Of a stretch of 64,000 nt of DNA, positions 33,204 through 42,489 are shown in pieces. This stretch comes from Serpens sp035497915 (GTDB lineage Bacteria; Pseudomonadota; Gammaproteobacteria; Pseudomonadales; Pseudomonadaceae), in the NCBI RefSeq assembly GCF_035497915.1, contig NZ_DATJCS010000041.1, positions 1 through 64,000 on the forward strand. The letters run 5' to 3'. A program made the translations under genes and the position numbers. Each line of letters opens with the position of its first letter. The first letter of the stretch is position 1. The notes under the pieces were generated by a model. The model was not told the DNA's origin. It saw only the letters and a program-made list of their open reading frames with translations, and ran no database searches.

Positions 33204-34303
33204 TGCGAGACAACAGCAGTAACTACCGCGACATCTTCCTCAACGACCGGCCGCTGATGGACGCGCGGGCGCCGATCGAGTTTCACAAGGGCGCCTTCCC
33301 GCAGGCCATCAACCTGCCGCTGATGGACGATGCCGAGCGCGAGAAGGTCGGCACCTGCTACAAGCAGCGCGGGCAGCAGGCGGCCATCGACCTGGGCCAC
33401 CACCTGGTGTCCGGCGCGCTCAAGGAACAGCGCATCGCGGCCTGGGCGGCCTTCGCCCGCGCCAATCCCGCAGGCTACCTCTACTGCTTCCGCGGCGGTC
33501 TGCGTTCGCAGATCGTCCAGCAGTGGCTGAAAAGCGAGGCGGGCATCGACTATCCGCGCGTGGTTGGCGGCTACAAGGCGATGCGCACCTTCCTGATCGA
33601 CACCACCGAACAGGCCGTGGCCGAGTGCCGTTTCGTGGTACTCGGCGGCTACACCGGCATCGGCAAGACCGAAGTCCTGGCGCAGCTGCCCAGCGCGCTG
33701 GATCTGGAAGGCCACGCCAACCATCGCGGCTCCAGCTTCGGCCGCCACGCCACGCCGCAGCCGGCGCAGATCGACTTCGACAACCGCCTGGCCATCGACA
33801 TCCTCAAGAAGCGTGCCGCCGGCATCGAGCATTTCGTGCTGGAAGACGAGGGGCGCATGGTCGGCAGCTGCTCGTTGCCGGTGTCGCTGTGCCAGGGCAT
33901 GCAGGAGTACCCGCTGGTCTGGCTGGTGGACAGCTTCGAGAACCGCGTCGAGCGCATCCTCAAGGATTACGTCATCGACCTCTTGGCCGAGTTCGTCGCC
34001 CAGCACGGCGCCGAACAGGGCTTTCCGGTGTTCGCCGAGCGGCTGCGCCAGAGCCTGTCGAACATCCAGCGCCGCCTCGGCGGCGAGCGTGCCCAGCGTC
34101 TGATGGCGCTGATGGACGAGGCGCTGGCCGAGCAGGCCAGAAACGGGGCGGTGGATCTGCACCGGGCCTGGATCGATGGTCTGCTGCGCGAATACTACGA
34201 CCCCATGTACGCCTTCCAGCAGGAAAAGAAGCGCGAGCGGGTGGTGTTTACCGGCAATCGCAAAGACGTCATCGATTACCTGTCGCGGCTGACCTGCCGC
34301 TAG
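33203..34303 (+). CDS. mnmH: tRNA 2-selenouridine synthase
   Basis: A 366-residue protein that replaces the 2-thio sulfur of wobble uridine with selenium (through a geranylated intermediate) in Lys, Glu and Gln tRNAs. The N-terminal rhodanese domain ends with the active loop CFRGGLRSQ (Cys near residue 97), and the P-loop GGYTGIGKTEVL near 150 starts the ATPase part, with GHANHRGSSFG after. It is also called selU or ybbB. The start is the ATG inside the selD stop (TGATG); a longer open frame upstream is spurious. Direct coupling to selD fits its need for selenophosphate. Confidence 0.96.
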   Translation: MRDNSSNYRDIFLNDRPLMDARAPIEFHKGAFPQAINLPLMDDAEREKVGTCYKQRGQQAAIDLGHHLVSGALKEQRIAAWAAFARANPAGYLYCFRGGLRSQIVQQWLKSEAGIDYPRVVGGYKAMRTFLIDTTEQAVAECRFVVLGGYTGIGKTEVLAQLPSALDLEGHANHRGSSFGRHATPQPAQIDFDNRLAIDILKKRAAGIEHFVLEDEGRMVGSCSLPVSLCQGMQEYPLVWLVDSFENRVERILKDYVIDLLAEFVAQHGAEQGFPVFAERLRQSLSNIQRRLGGERAQRLMALMDEALAEQARNGAVDLHRAWIDGLLREYYDPMYAFQQEKKRERVVFTGNRKDVIDYLSRLTCR

Positions 34304-34433
34304 CGTTCGCGCGGCGGCGTGCAAAATGTGCACGCCGCACGGCCAGGCGTCTGGCCAGTTCACAGAATCGCCGCGTGCGGCCTTGCCCGCCCCAGAGTGG
34401 TCAGTAGCATCGACCGCTCACCAAGGAGGCTGC

Positions 34434-35327
34434 ATGCGCACGAAACTGGAACGTTGCCTGGCGGCAATCAATGAGGTGGTGCTGGGCAAGGAAACCCAGG
34501 TGCGGCTGGCCATGGCCTGCCTGCTGGCCCGGGGGCATCTGCTGATCGAGGACTTGCCCGGCATGGGCAAGACCACGCTCAGCCATACCCTGGCGCGCGT
34601 GCTGGGGCTGGGCTTCCAGCGCATCCAGTTCACCGCCGACCTGCTGCCTGGCGACATTCTCGGCACCTCGGTGTTCGATCAGCGCAGCGGCCATTTCACT
34701 TTCCATCCCGGGCCGATCTTTGCCGAGCTGGTGCTGGCCGACGAGATCAATCGCGCCACGCCGAAGAGCCAGAGCGCCCTGCTGGAGGCGATGGAAGAGG
34801 GGCAGGTGACCCACGAGGGCATCACCCACGCGCTGCCGTCGCCGTTCTTCGTCATCGCCACGCAGAATCCCAGCAGCCAGAGCGGCACCTTTGCGTTGCC
34901 GGAATCGCAGCTGGATCGTTTTCTGATGTGCCTGTCACTGGGCTATCCGGCGCCGGCGGCCGAGCGGGATCTGCTGCTGGGCACCGCGCGTCGCGAGCTG
35001 CTGGCGGACATCCAGCCGTTGCTCGCCCGCGGCGAACTGGCCGAGGCGCAACGGGCGGCGAGCGCCGTGCATGCCAGCGGCGCGGTGGTGGATTACGTGC
35101 TGCGCCTGGCCACGGCGACTCGCCAGAACGAACCCAGCGGTAGCGGCCTGTCGCCGCGCGCGACCCTGGCGTTGCTGGCGGCGGCACGGGCCTGGGCCTG
35201 GCTGGCCGGGCGCGATTATCTGATTCCCGAGGACGTGCAGGCGGTGCTGCCGGCGGTCGCGGGGCACCGTCTGGGCGGCGACGGCGCGCAGATTCGACGG
35301 CTGCTCGACGAGGTGCCGGTGCTGTGA
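34434..35327 (+). CDS. MoxR-family AAA+ ATPase
   Basis: A 297-residue MoxR-type AAA+ ATPase. Walker A is EDLPGMGKTTLS near residue 40, Walker B LVLADEINRATPKSQSALLE near 101, sensor 1 in FVIATQNPSSQSG, and the arginine finger region PESQLDRFLM. AAGGAGG precedes the ATG. It overlaps DUF58 by TGATG and is the first of a three-gene operon with DUF58 and TgpA. MoxR proteins act as chaperones that help assemble complexes; the partner here is probably the DUF58 protein. Confidence 0.95.
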   Translation: MRTKLERCLAAINEVVLGKETQVRLAMACLLARGHLLIEDLPGMGKTTLSHTLARVLGLGFQRIQFTADLLPGDILGTSVFDQRSGHFTFHPGPIFAELVLADEINRATPKSQSALLEAMEEGQVTHEGITHALPSPFFVIATQNPSSQSGTFALPESQLDRFLMCLSLGYPAPAAERDLLLGTARRELLADIQPLLARGELAEAQRAASAVHASGAVVDYVLRLATATRQNEPSGSGLSPRATLALLAAARAWAWLAGRDYLIPEDVQAVLPAVAGHRLGGDGAQIRRLLDEVPVL

Positions 35328-36262
35328 TGCCCGCCCTGCGTAGCGAGCGCTGGTTGGCGCGGCGTGTTCCGGCCGCACGGCATATCCGCCTGGGGCGCCG
35401 CCAGGTGTTCATCCTGCCGACCCGCGCCGGCCTGCTGTTCGCCGGCGCGCTGCTGCCGATGCTGCTGGTGGCGATCAACTACCAGAACAGCCTGGCCTAT
35501 GCGCTGTGCTTCCTGCTGGTGTCGCTGGCGCTGGTGTCCCTGCTGCATACCTGGCGCACCCTGCTGGGCATCGAGCTGCGGGCCGGCTCCGTCGGAGCCA
35601 CCTTCGCCGGGCAGGCCGCCGGCTTTCAGGTGCTGCTGGAATCCGACGGTGCCCGTCAGGCCATCGCCCTGGGCTGGTCGCGCAGCGAGCGGGTGTTTGT
35701 CGACATTCCCTCCAATGGCCAGGCCCGCGTCGAACTGTTGCTGGCGGCGCCACGCCGTGGCTGGCTGACGGTACCGCGCCTGCGCGTAGAAAGCCGCTTT
35801 CCGCTGGGGCTGTGGGTGGCCTGGAGCTGGGTGGATCTGCAACAGCGGGCACTGGTGTACCCGCAACCGGCGAGCGGGCCGTTGACGCTCGGCCGCGCCG
35901 GTGGTGACCAAGAGGGCGGTCAGCCTGCCGGCGAGGGCGTGGATGACTTTCGCGGCCTGCGCCAGCACCAGCCCGCCGATGGCATCCGGCGCGTGGACTG
36001 GAAAGCCTTCTCCCGGGGCCAGGGATTGCGGGTGAAGGACTTCGCCGCGCTGGCGGGCGGGGACTGGTTGCTGGACCTGGACAGCCTGTCCGGCCCGCTG
36101 GAAGAGCGCCTGTCGCGCCTGTGCCAGGCGGTGCTGCACTTGTCGGCCGAGGGCCGGCCCTTCGCGCTTCGTCTGAGCGGAAGGCACCTGGGACCGGCGA
36201 GCGGCGCGGCACATCGCGAGGCCTGCCTGCGCGCCCTGGCGCTGCACGGGCTCGCCTCATGA
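35327..36262 (+). CDS. DUF58 domain protein
   Basis: A 311-residue protein with a membrane-anchoring hydrophobic pair near residues 33-75 (GLLFAGALLPMLLVAINYQN and the next helix) and the DUF58 core, EGVDDFRGLRQHQPADGIRR followed by VDWKAFSRGQGLRVKDF near residues 205-240. DUF58 is related to von Willebrand factor A domains, and it usually sits beside MoxR ATPases. Here it overlaps MoxR at its start and TgpA at its end (ATGA). The three probably form one envelope complex; no biochemical role is proven. Confidence 0.93.
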   Translation: MPALRSERWLARRVPAARHIRLGRRQVFILPTRAGLLFAGALLPMLLVAINYQNSLAYALCFLLVSLALVSLLHTWRTLLGIELRAGSVGATFAGQAAGFQVLLESDGARQAIALGWSRSERVFVDIPSNGQARVELLLAAPRRGWLTVPRLRVESRFPLGLWVAWSWVDLQQRALVYPQPASGPLTLGRAGGDQEGGQPAGEGVDDFRGLRQHQPADGIRRVDWKAFSRGQGLRVKDFAALAGGDWLLDLDSLSGPLEERLSRLCQAVLHLSAEGRPFALRLSGRHLGPASGAAHREACLRALALHGLAS

Positions 36263-38226
36263 GCCAGGTCAGGGACATGCCGCGTATCGCATTGAGCTGG
36301 CTGCTGGCGGCGCAGGTGCTGGTCATCCTGCCGTTCGTGCCGCACCTGCCGGTATGGCTGGCGCCAATCTGGCTGGGCTGCGCGCTGTGGCGAATCCAGG
36401 TCTATCGCATGCGTGCCGCGTTCCCGCCGGCCTGGCTCAAGGGGCTGCTGTTGCTGGCGGTGGTTGCCGGGCTGGTGGTGTCCAGCGCCGGGTTCGATCT
36501 GGACGCCGCCGCCGCGTTGCTGGTTTCGGCGTTCATCCTCAAGGTGCTGGAAATGCGCCGGCGCCGCGATGCGCTGGTGGTGGTCTTCCTCGGTTTCTTC
36601 GTGCTGGTGACCGGCTATCTGTTCGAATCCGGCCTGCTGGCCGCGCTCTACAGCCTGCTGCCCATCGCCGCGCTGGTGGCGGCGCTGATCGGCTTGCAGC
36701 AAAGTCGCCTGGCCCTGCAGCCCGGTGCCACCCTGCGCCTGGCCGCCACGCTGTTGCTGCAGGCGCTGCCGTTGCTGCTGGTGCTGTTCCTGCTGTTCCC
36801 TCGCCTGGGGCCGTTATGGTCGCTGCCCCAGGCCAAGCCGCAGGGCGTGAGCGGCCTGTCCGACCGCATGGCGCCGGCGGATATCGTCGAACTGAGCCAG
36901 TCCAGCGCGCTGGCCTTCCGGGTCGGCTTCGAGGGCGCGCCACCGCCGCGTGGCGAGTTGTACTGGCGCGCATTGACCCTGGAGCGCTTCGACGGCCGGG
37001 AATGGAGCCAGGACGCCGCAAATGCAACGCCGAGCGCGCCGCAGTGGCGGGCGCGTGGCGAGCCGCTGCGCTACAGCGTGGTGATGGAACCCAGTGGCCG
37101 GTCCTGGCTGTACGGCCTGGAGGTGGCGCAGACCGATCTGCCACGGGTGCGTCAGGGCGCGGACTTCCGGCTGGAGCACTGGCGGCCGGTGGATCAGCCG
37201 CTGCTCTACCCGGTCACCTCCTGGCCGGCGGCGCTGCGCGAGATCACGGCGCCACCGGCCACCTTGCAGCGCGCGCTGCAGTTGCCCGAGGCGGGCAATC
37301 CGCAGGCGCGGCTCTGGGCCCGGCGGCTGCGCGCCGAGCATGAGCAGCCGCAGGCGCTGGTGGAGGCCATGCTCGAGCATTTCCGCGAGCAGCCCTATGT
37401 CTACAGCCTGCGCCCGCCGCCGCTGGGCGTGCACATCGTCGATGACTTCCTGTTCGCCAGCCGCAAGGGCTTTTGTCTGCACTATGCCGGGGCCATGACC
37501 TTCGTGCTGCGCGCCGCGGGCATACCCGCGCGCCTGGTGGTGGGATACCAGGGCGGAGAATACAACCCGGCCGGAAACTACCTCACGGTGCGCCAGTTCG
37601 ATGCCCATGCCTGGGTGGAGTACTGGCAGCCGGAGCAGGGCTGGCAGCGCGTCGATCCCACCTTCGCGGTGGCGCCCGAGCGCATCGAGCAGGGGCTGGA
37701 ACAAGCCCTCGACGAGGAACAGAGTTTCCTGGCCGATGCGCCGCTGAACCTGCTGCGCTACCGGGATGTCGCCTGGCTCAATGACCTGCGCCTGGGCTGG
37801 GAACGTATCAACTATGGCTGGCAGCGCTGGGTGCTGGGCTACCAGGCCGAGCAACAGTGGCGTCTGTTGAAGGAATGGTTTGGCGTAGTCGATTGGCGCG
37901 CGCTCGGCGGGCTGATGCTGATGGCGCTGGCGGTGCCGCTGACCCTGCTGACGCTCTGGCTGCTGGCGCCCTGGCGACGCCGCGCGGACCCCCTGTCGCG
38001 CCTGTACGCACGCTTCGAAGCGCTGCTGGCCCGGCACGGCCTGCGGCGCGCCAGCGGGGAAGGGCCACGCGATTTCGCGGAGCGGGCGGCCCAGGTGCTG
38101 GCGGCACAGCGCGAACCGATCCTCGGTTTTGCGCGGCTGTTCGAGCAGGCCCGCTATGCTGGCCAGCCGCAACCTCGGCGTGCGCTGCGGGCGGCGCTGG
38201 CCGAGTTGCGTCGTTGCCTGCGCTGA
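36259..38226 (+). CDS. tgpA: Membrane transglutaminase-like protein TgpA
   Basis: A 655-residue inner-membrane protein with five or six N-terminal helices (to about residue 190), a periplasmic domain with a papain-like transglutaminase fold, a single helix near 555-575 and a cytoplasmic tail. The catalytic triad can be read: Cys in KGFCLHYAGAM near 411, His in FDAHAWVEYW near 450 and Asp in RVDPTF near 465. In P. aeruginosa TgpA (PA2873) is reported as essential. Third gene of the MoxR-DUF58-TgpA operon, overlapping DUF58 by four bases. Confidence 0.93.
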   Translation: MSQVRDMPRIALSWLLAAQVLVILPFVPHLPVWLAPIWLGCALWRIQVYRMRAAFPPAWLKGLLLLAVVAGLVVSSAGFDLDAAAALLVSAFILKVLEMRRRRDALVVVFLGFFVLVTGYLFESGLLAALYSLLPIAALVAALIGLQQSRLALQPGATLRLAATLLLQALPLLLVLFLLFPRLGPLWSLPQAKPQGVSGLSDRMAPADIVELSQSSALAFRVGFEGAPPPRGELYWRALTLERFDGREWSQDAANATPSAPQWRARGEPLRYSVVMEPSGRSWLYGLEVAQTDLPRVRQGADFRLEHWRPVDQPLLYPVTSWPAALREITAPPATLQRALQLPEAGNPQARLWARRLRAEHEQPQALVEAMLEHFREQPYVYSLRPPPLGVHIVDDFLFASRKGFCLHYAGAMTFVLRAAGIPARLVVGYQGGEYNPAGNYLTVRQFDAHAWVEYWQPEQGWQRVDPTFAVAPERIEQGLEQALDEEQSFLADAPLNLLRYRDVAWLNDLRLGWERINYGWQRWVLGYQAEQQWRLLKEWFGVVDWRALGGLMLMALAVPLTLLTLWLLAPWRRRADPLSRLYARFEALLARHGLRRASGEGPRDFAERAAQVLAAQREPILGFARLFEQARYAGQPQPRRALRAALAELRRCLR

Positions 38227-38284
38227 CTGGCTTTTGTTGCGCCGCCTCGCTGGCTAAGCTGCGCCTTCAGGAACGGAGACCACC

Positions 38285-39073
38285 ATGAATTTTTTCCAAC
38301 TGATGCAAACCCCGACGAGCGAGCTCAGCATCCCGGCGCACTGGGGGCAGGGTCGCTCGGTGTTCGGTGGCCTGGCCGCCGCGCTGGTCTACCGGGCCCT
38401 GCGGGAGCGGGCGCCGGCCGATCGCCCGGTGCGTTCGCTGGCCATCACCTTCGTGGCCCCGATGCAATGTGAAACGCCACTGCGCATCGAGGTCGAAGTG
38501 CTGCGCGAGGGGCGCGCCGTCAGCCAGTTGCTGGGCCGGGCGCTGCAGAACGGCGAGGTGGTGACTCTGGTGCAGGCCAGCTTCGGGGCCGGACGTCCGT
38601 CTTCAGTGGTGGTGGACGCCGAGCCGGCGCCGACGCTGAAAGCCCCGGAGGACAGCCAGAAATTCCCCTATCTGCCGGGCATCACGCCCGAGTTCACCCG
38701 CCACCTGGAGATGAGCTGGGCCCAGGGTGGCCTGCCATTTTCGGCCACGCTAGCCCGGGAAATGGGGGGCTGGGTGCGCTTGCGTGGCGAAGCGCCCCAA
38801 CAACCGGTGGATGAGGCGGCGCTGCTGGCGCTGGTGGACGCCTGGCCGCCGGCCCTGTTGAGTCACCTGCGGCGCCCGGCGCCGGGCAGTTCGCTGACCT
38901 GGACCATAGAGTTCATGCAGCCGCTGCCAGTGGCGGAGGTCGGCGAGTACTTCCTCTACCAGGCGCGCATCGAGCATGCCCGCGACGGTTACGGGCATGT
39001 GGCTGCCAAGCTCTGGACGGCCCGGGGCGAGCTGGTGGCGATCAGTCGCCAGACCGTAGTGGTCTTCGACTGA
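38285..39073 (+). CDS. Acyl-CoA thioesterase family protein (double hotdog)
   Basis: A 262-residue protein with two hotdog halves, as in TesB-like thioesterases. The first half has WGQGRSVFGGLAAALVYRAL and SLAITFVAPMQCETPL, the second SSLTWTIEFMQPLPV and YGHVAAKLWTARGELVAISRQ, where the aspartate normally seen in TesB lies in the last helix region. The substrate is unknown. GGAGAC lies 8 bases before the ATG. It is convergent with the chemoreceptor gene, with a hairpin between. Confidence 0.86.
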   Translation: MNFFQLMQTPTSELSIPAHWGQGRSVFGGLAAALVYRALRERAPADRPVRSLAITFVAPMQCETPLRIEVEVLREGRAVSQLLGRALQNGEVVTLVQASFGAGRPSSVVVDAEPAPTLKAPEDSQKFPYLPGITPEFTRHLEMSWAQGGLPFSATLAREMGGWVRLRGEAPQQPVDEAALLALVDAWPPALLSHLRRPAPGSSLTWTIEFMQPLPVAEVGEYFLYQARIEHARDGYGHVAAKLWTARGELVAISRQTVVVFD

Positions 39074-39107
39074 GCGAAAGCGCCTGGGCTTCCCCAGGCA
39101 CTTTCGC
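39074..39107. terminator. Hairpin between thioesterase and chemoreceptor genes
   Basis: A 15-bp stem (39074-39088 with 39093-39107; GCGAAAGCGCCTGGG, one mismatch, CTTC loop) lies between two convergent genes. There is no long T-run, but the stem is strong and symmetric, so it may end transcription from both sides. Confidence 0.65.
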
Positions 39108-39117
39108 CGGCGAAGGG

Positions 39118-40593
39118 CTACAGCTTCAGCTTGCCGATGGCCTGGTTGAGCTGGCTGGCCAGATTGGCCAGCTCGGTACTGGTGCTGGTGGAGTCGCGGG
39201 TCTGCAGCACGGTCTTCTCCGAGAAGTCGCGGATGCCGATCACCGAGCGGGTCATCTCCTCCGCCACCTGGCTCTGCTGCTCGGCGGCCGTGGCGATCTG
39301 CATGTTGCTGTCGCGCATCTGCTCGACCGCCTGGGCGATCTCCCCGAGGGCCTGCTCGGCCTCGCGGGCCAGTTGCACGCAGTCATCGGCGCGCAGCGAG
39401 CTTTCCCGCATGAACTCCACCGCGTCCCGAGTGCCGCCCTGCAGGGTGCCGACCATGGTGGTGATCTCGTCCGTGGAATCCTGCACCCGGCGGGCCAGGT
39501 TGCGCACTTCATCGGCCACCACCGCAAAGCCGCGTCCCTGCTCGCCGGCGCGGGCCGCCTCGATGGCGGCGTTGAGCGCCAGCAGGTTGGTCTGCTCGGC
39601 GATGCCGTGAATCACGTTGACCACACCACTGATCTTCTCGCTGTCCTGGGCCAGGCGTTCGACCATCTGCGCGGTTTCCTGGATGCCGTTGGAGAGCCCG
39701 GCGATGGACTGCTCCACCCGCTCCACCACCGTCTGCCCGGTGCTGGCCAGGCGGTCCGCCGCCAGCGACTGGTCGCGGGTGTCGGCGGCGTGCTGGGCAA
39801 TGTGGTGCACGGTCACTGACATTTCGTTAATGGCCGTGGCGGTCTGGTCGGTTTCGCTCTGCTGGCCAACCATGCCCTGCTGTACCTGGCCCATGGCGGT
39901 CGCCAGGCGGGTGGCGCCTTCGTCCAATTGCGCGGCGCTCTGTGCCACCACGCCGACGATGCGCTGGTAGCCGGCCTGCATGGCGTTGAAGGCGCTGGCC
40001 ATCTCGCCCACTTCATCGTGGCTGTCGAGCGGCACCCGGGCGGAGAGATCGCCGCTGCGTTCGACGTGCAGCATGACCCCGCGCAGGGTGTTCAGGTGGG
40101 TGAGCAGGAAGCGGATCAGCAACTGCGAACTGGCCAGCAGCGCCAGCATCAGCACCAGCACCGCCACCGCGTAGCTACCGGCCCGTTCGAAAAACACCTC
40201 GCCCAGTCCCGCGCCCACCGCCAGCACGGCGGCTCGGCGGCCATCGGCGAGGTCGATCAGCTGTGCGCCTATCAGCGGCTGCCGCTCGAGCAGGCCATGC
40301 TCCAGTGCCGTCCAGCCGCTCTGTCGCGGCAGTGGCAGGAGGGCGCCATTGTGACGCGGTTGCTCGTCGGGGGCGTACACCAGCACCCGCTCGCTGGCCG
40401 GCAACGCCGTGCCAGCGGGCCAGCGGGCCAGCAGTTCGGCCTGGGCCTGCGCCTGCTGGCGCGCCGCCGTTTCGCGGGCATCCTGTTCCTGATGCATGGC
40501 GAACAGCACCAGCAGCAGGGTGATGGCGAAGGAGACGGCGTTGAGCGCCCAGAACTTGTACTTGAGAGAGAGGTCGCGAAGGTGGAGTCCCAT
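39118..40593 (-). CDS. Methyl-accepting chemotaxis protein
   Basis: A 491-residue membrane chemoreceptor. Transmembrane helices lie near residues 13-31 and 138-158, around a small periplasmic domain of about 105 residues. HAMP follows (LRGVMLHVERSGDLSARVPL), then a long helical signalling domain with the conserved hairpin tip IAEQTNLLALNAAIEAARAG followed by EQGRGFAVVADEVRNLA. It has no C-terminal CheR-binding pentapeptide. The ligand is unknown. A closely placed chemoreceptor (PA2867) occurs in the same context in P. aeruginosa as I remember it. Confidence 0.96.
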   Translation of the reverse strand: MGLHLRDLSLKYKFWALNAVSFAITLLLVLFAMHQEQDARETAARQQAQAQAELLARWPAGTALPASERVLVYAPDEQPRHNGALLPLPRQSGWTALEHGLLERQPLIGAQLIDLADGRRAAVLAVGAGLGEVFFERAGSYAVAVLVLMLALLASSQLLIRFLLTHLNTLRGVMLHVERSGDLSARVPLDSHDEVGEMASAFNAMQAGYQRIVGVVAQSAAQLDEGATRLATAMGQVQQGMVGQQSETDQTATAINEMSVTVHHIAQHAADTRDQSLAADRLASTGQTVVERVEQSIAGLSNGIQETAQMVERLAQDSEKISGVVNVIHGIAEQTNLLALNAAIEAARAGEQGRGFAVVADEVRNLARRVQDSTDEITTMVGTLQGGTRDAVEFMRESSLRADDCVQLAREAEQALGEIAQAVEQMRDSNMQIATAAEQQSQVAEEMTRSVIGIRDFSEKTVLQTRDSTSTSTELANLASQLNQAIGKLKL

Positions 40594-40671
40594 GGAATGG
40601 TCTTTTTATCGTTATAGGAATGTGACGCAGGCAACACTATATCGGCGCCATGCCGGCCGGCATGAGAAAAA

Positions 40672-41493
40672 TCAAGAAACCCGGTCGCCCGCCGAGGCGT
40701 CGGGCAGGCCGAAGAAGGCGCGGGCGCAGGCACTGGTATGAGCGGCGACGGCCTCCGGCGTTTCGCCTCTCTGGCGAGCCACCATGGCGAGCACCTCGCC
40801 CAGATAGGCCGGCTCGTTGTGACCGCTTTTCGGTTTCGGCCGCAACGTGCGTGGCAACAGGTAGGGCGCGTCGCTTTCCAGCATCAGGCGGCCGGCGGGG
40901 ATGTCGCGCACCAGTTCCTGCAGGTGCGTGCCCCGACGTTCGTCGCAGATCCAGCCGGTGATGCCGATGTGCAGATCGAGATCCAGATAGGCATACAGCG
41001 CACGGCGCTCGCCGGTGAAGCAATGCACCACTGCGGCCGGCAGGTGATCGCGGAAGTCCCTGAGGATGGCCAGCAGACGCTGATCGGCCTCGCGCTCGTG
41101 CAGGAATGCCGGCATGCCCAGTTCGGCCGCCAGTTCCAGTTGCGCAGCGAAGACTTTCTCCTGCACCGGGCGGGGCGAGAAGTCGCGGTTGAAATCCAGC
41201 CCGCATTCGCCCACGGCGCGCACGCGTGAGTGGCGCAGCAGTGCCTGCAACTGGCGGCGGTGGTCATCCTGCCACTGGCTGGCATCGTGCGGGTGAACAC
41301 CGGCCGTGCAGAACAGGCGGCCACCATCGGGATCGTGCTCTTCGCACAGACGCAGCGCCTGCTCGCTTTCGGCCAGGCTGGTGCCGGTGGCCATCAGCTG
41401 CGCGACGCCGGCCTGGCGGGCGCGCTCCAGCACGCCGTCCAGGTCGGCGGCGAGGCTGGGGTGGGTGAGGTTCACTCCGATATCGATGAGCAT
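40672..41493 (-). CDS. tatD: TatD-family metal-dependent DNase
   Basis: A 273-residue TIM-barrel nuclease. Metal-binding residues are visible: DIGVNLTHPS at the start (the TatD form of the usual HxH motif), the glutamate in VGECGLDFNRDF, the two histidines in FLHEREAD and VVHCFTGE, and the aspartate in MLESDAPYLLP. E. coli TatD is a 3'-5' exonuclease active in repair after oxidative damage. The gene lies after the small lipase-chaperone-like gene on the same strand, 30 bp away, and may be co-transcribed with it. Confidence 0.93.
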   Translation of the reverse strand: MLIDIGVNLTHPSLAADLDGVLERARQAGVAQLMATGTSLAESEQALRLCEEHDPDGGRLFCTAGVHPHDASQWQDDHRRQLQALLRHSRVRAVGECGLDFNRDFSPRPVQEKVFAAQLELAAELGMPAFLHEREADQRLLAILRDFRDHLPAAVVHCFTGERRALYAYLDLDLHIGITGWICDERRGTHLQELVRDIPAGRLMLESDAPYLLPRTLRPKPKSGHNEPAYLGEVLAMVARQRGETPEAVAAHTSACARAFFGLPDASAGDRVS

Positions 41494-41523
41494 GGCGCTT
41501 CCACAGACGGCGAGGAAGTGTCC

Positions 41524-41838
41524 TTATAAATCAAGCGCCTGCCGCTGCCTATCCCGCAGGGTTTCGTACTGGCGCAGGCGCGCCCGCTCGGTGTCGTCGA
41601 AGTAATCGATCTGCAGCTGTTCGATGGCCATTCGCTGCGCGTCGTTGTCCAGCCGGTCATTGAGCTGGATGCGCGCCCTGGCTCGGTGATAGGCGCGCAG
41701 GCGGTGCTCCCAGGCCCGCGCCTCGCTGGCGCTGAGCGGCAGCAGATGATGGGTGTCATCCGTATCGCCGGGCAGCAGGCGCAGGCCGCCGAAGGCGAAT
41801 ATCAGCATCAGGCCCAGGGCCAGCAACAGCTTCTTCAT
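41524..41838 (-). CDS. Small membrane-anchored lipase-chaperone-like protein
   Basis: A 104-residue protein. An N-terminal anchor (MKKLLLALGLMLIFAFGGLR) is followed by a helical section: AWEHRLRAYHRARARIQLND, RMAIEQLQIDYFDDTERARL and RQYETLR. This resembles the C-terminal helices of lipase-specific foldases (LipH/Lif: AWKGRLDDYFAEKSRIEG..., ...ERFSEQERLRL) that I recall, joined to an N-terminal anchor with the whole middle of a normal 340-residue foldase missing. No lipase gene is in the window. The frame opens further upstream to 41934, but the ATG used gives the membrane anchor. It may be a remnant or a new small adaptor. Confidence 0.6.
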   Translation of the reverse strand: MKKLLLALGLMLIFAFGGLRLLPGDTDDTHHLLPLSASEARAWEHRLRAYHRARARIQLNDRLDNDAQRMAIEQLQIDYFDDTERARLRQYETLRDRQRQALDL

Positions 41839-41952
41839 CGGCGACTCGATGACTGGGGCGAAGCGTCCTGCTTCGCGGTCACTTGGCCGAGCAGGAATCG
41901 TGCCCAAGCGCCCAGGCCCTGTGACGACGGGCATCCGGGTCGGCGCAGCGGT

Positions 41953-42489
41953 TCAAGGGGCGGCAAAACTGTTACAGCCCGACACAGTCGGCCAGCGGGC
42001 CAGGCACTGGTAACGCGGCTGCTGCTCGACACTCCGGTACAGGCCCCATTCGCGGACCGGCCAGGCGACCTGCGGGGCAAGGGGCGGTAGATGGGTGGCA
42101 GCGAGTCGGCGCACCAGGGTCAGATGCGGACGATAAGGGCGCTGTTCGTAGGTCACCCCAGCCGCCTGCAAGTGCTCCAGCAGGCTGGCCTGGAATTCCA
42201 GCAGCGCAGCCGGGGCCTGGCCGGGCAATAGCACCAGCAGGTCGGACCAGCGCTCCAGTAGCGCTAGCTCCAGTTCGAAGCCGGGCAGCGGCAGGCGTTC
42301 CGCCAGGGCGGTCAGGGTCGGCAGCCGCTCTGCCGGCTGGCTGCCGAGAAACGCCAGGGTGATATGCAGGTCGGCGGGGTGCAGCGCGCGCCCGTCCGGG
42401 CAGTTGGCCCGGGACCAGGCGCTCAGCGTTTCGGCGACAGGCTCGGGACAGGGCAGGGCGAAGAACAGGCGCAGGCGATCGTGGGTCAT
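41953..42489 (-). CDS. thpR: RNA 2',3'-cyclic phosphodiesterase
   Basis: A 178-residue 2H phosphoesterase (LigT/ThpR). The two catalytic motifs are HITLAF near residue 43 and HLTLVR near 122 (HxT/S). The N-terminal RLRLFFALPCPEPVAETL is typical. Members hydrolyse 2',3'-cyclic phosphate ends of RNA and can ligate tRNA halves in vitro. It is a single gene; divergent from the hypothetical gene at 42661. Confidence 0.93.
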   Translation of the reverse strand: MTHDRLRLFFALPCPEPVAETLSAWSRANCPDGRALHPADLHITLAFLGSQPAERLPTLTALAERLPLPGFELELALLERWSDLLVLLPGQAPAALLEFQASLLEHLQAAGVTYEQRPYRPHLTLVRRLAATHLPPLAPQVAWPVREWGLYRSVEQQPRYQCLARWPTVSGCNSFAAP

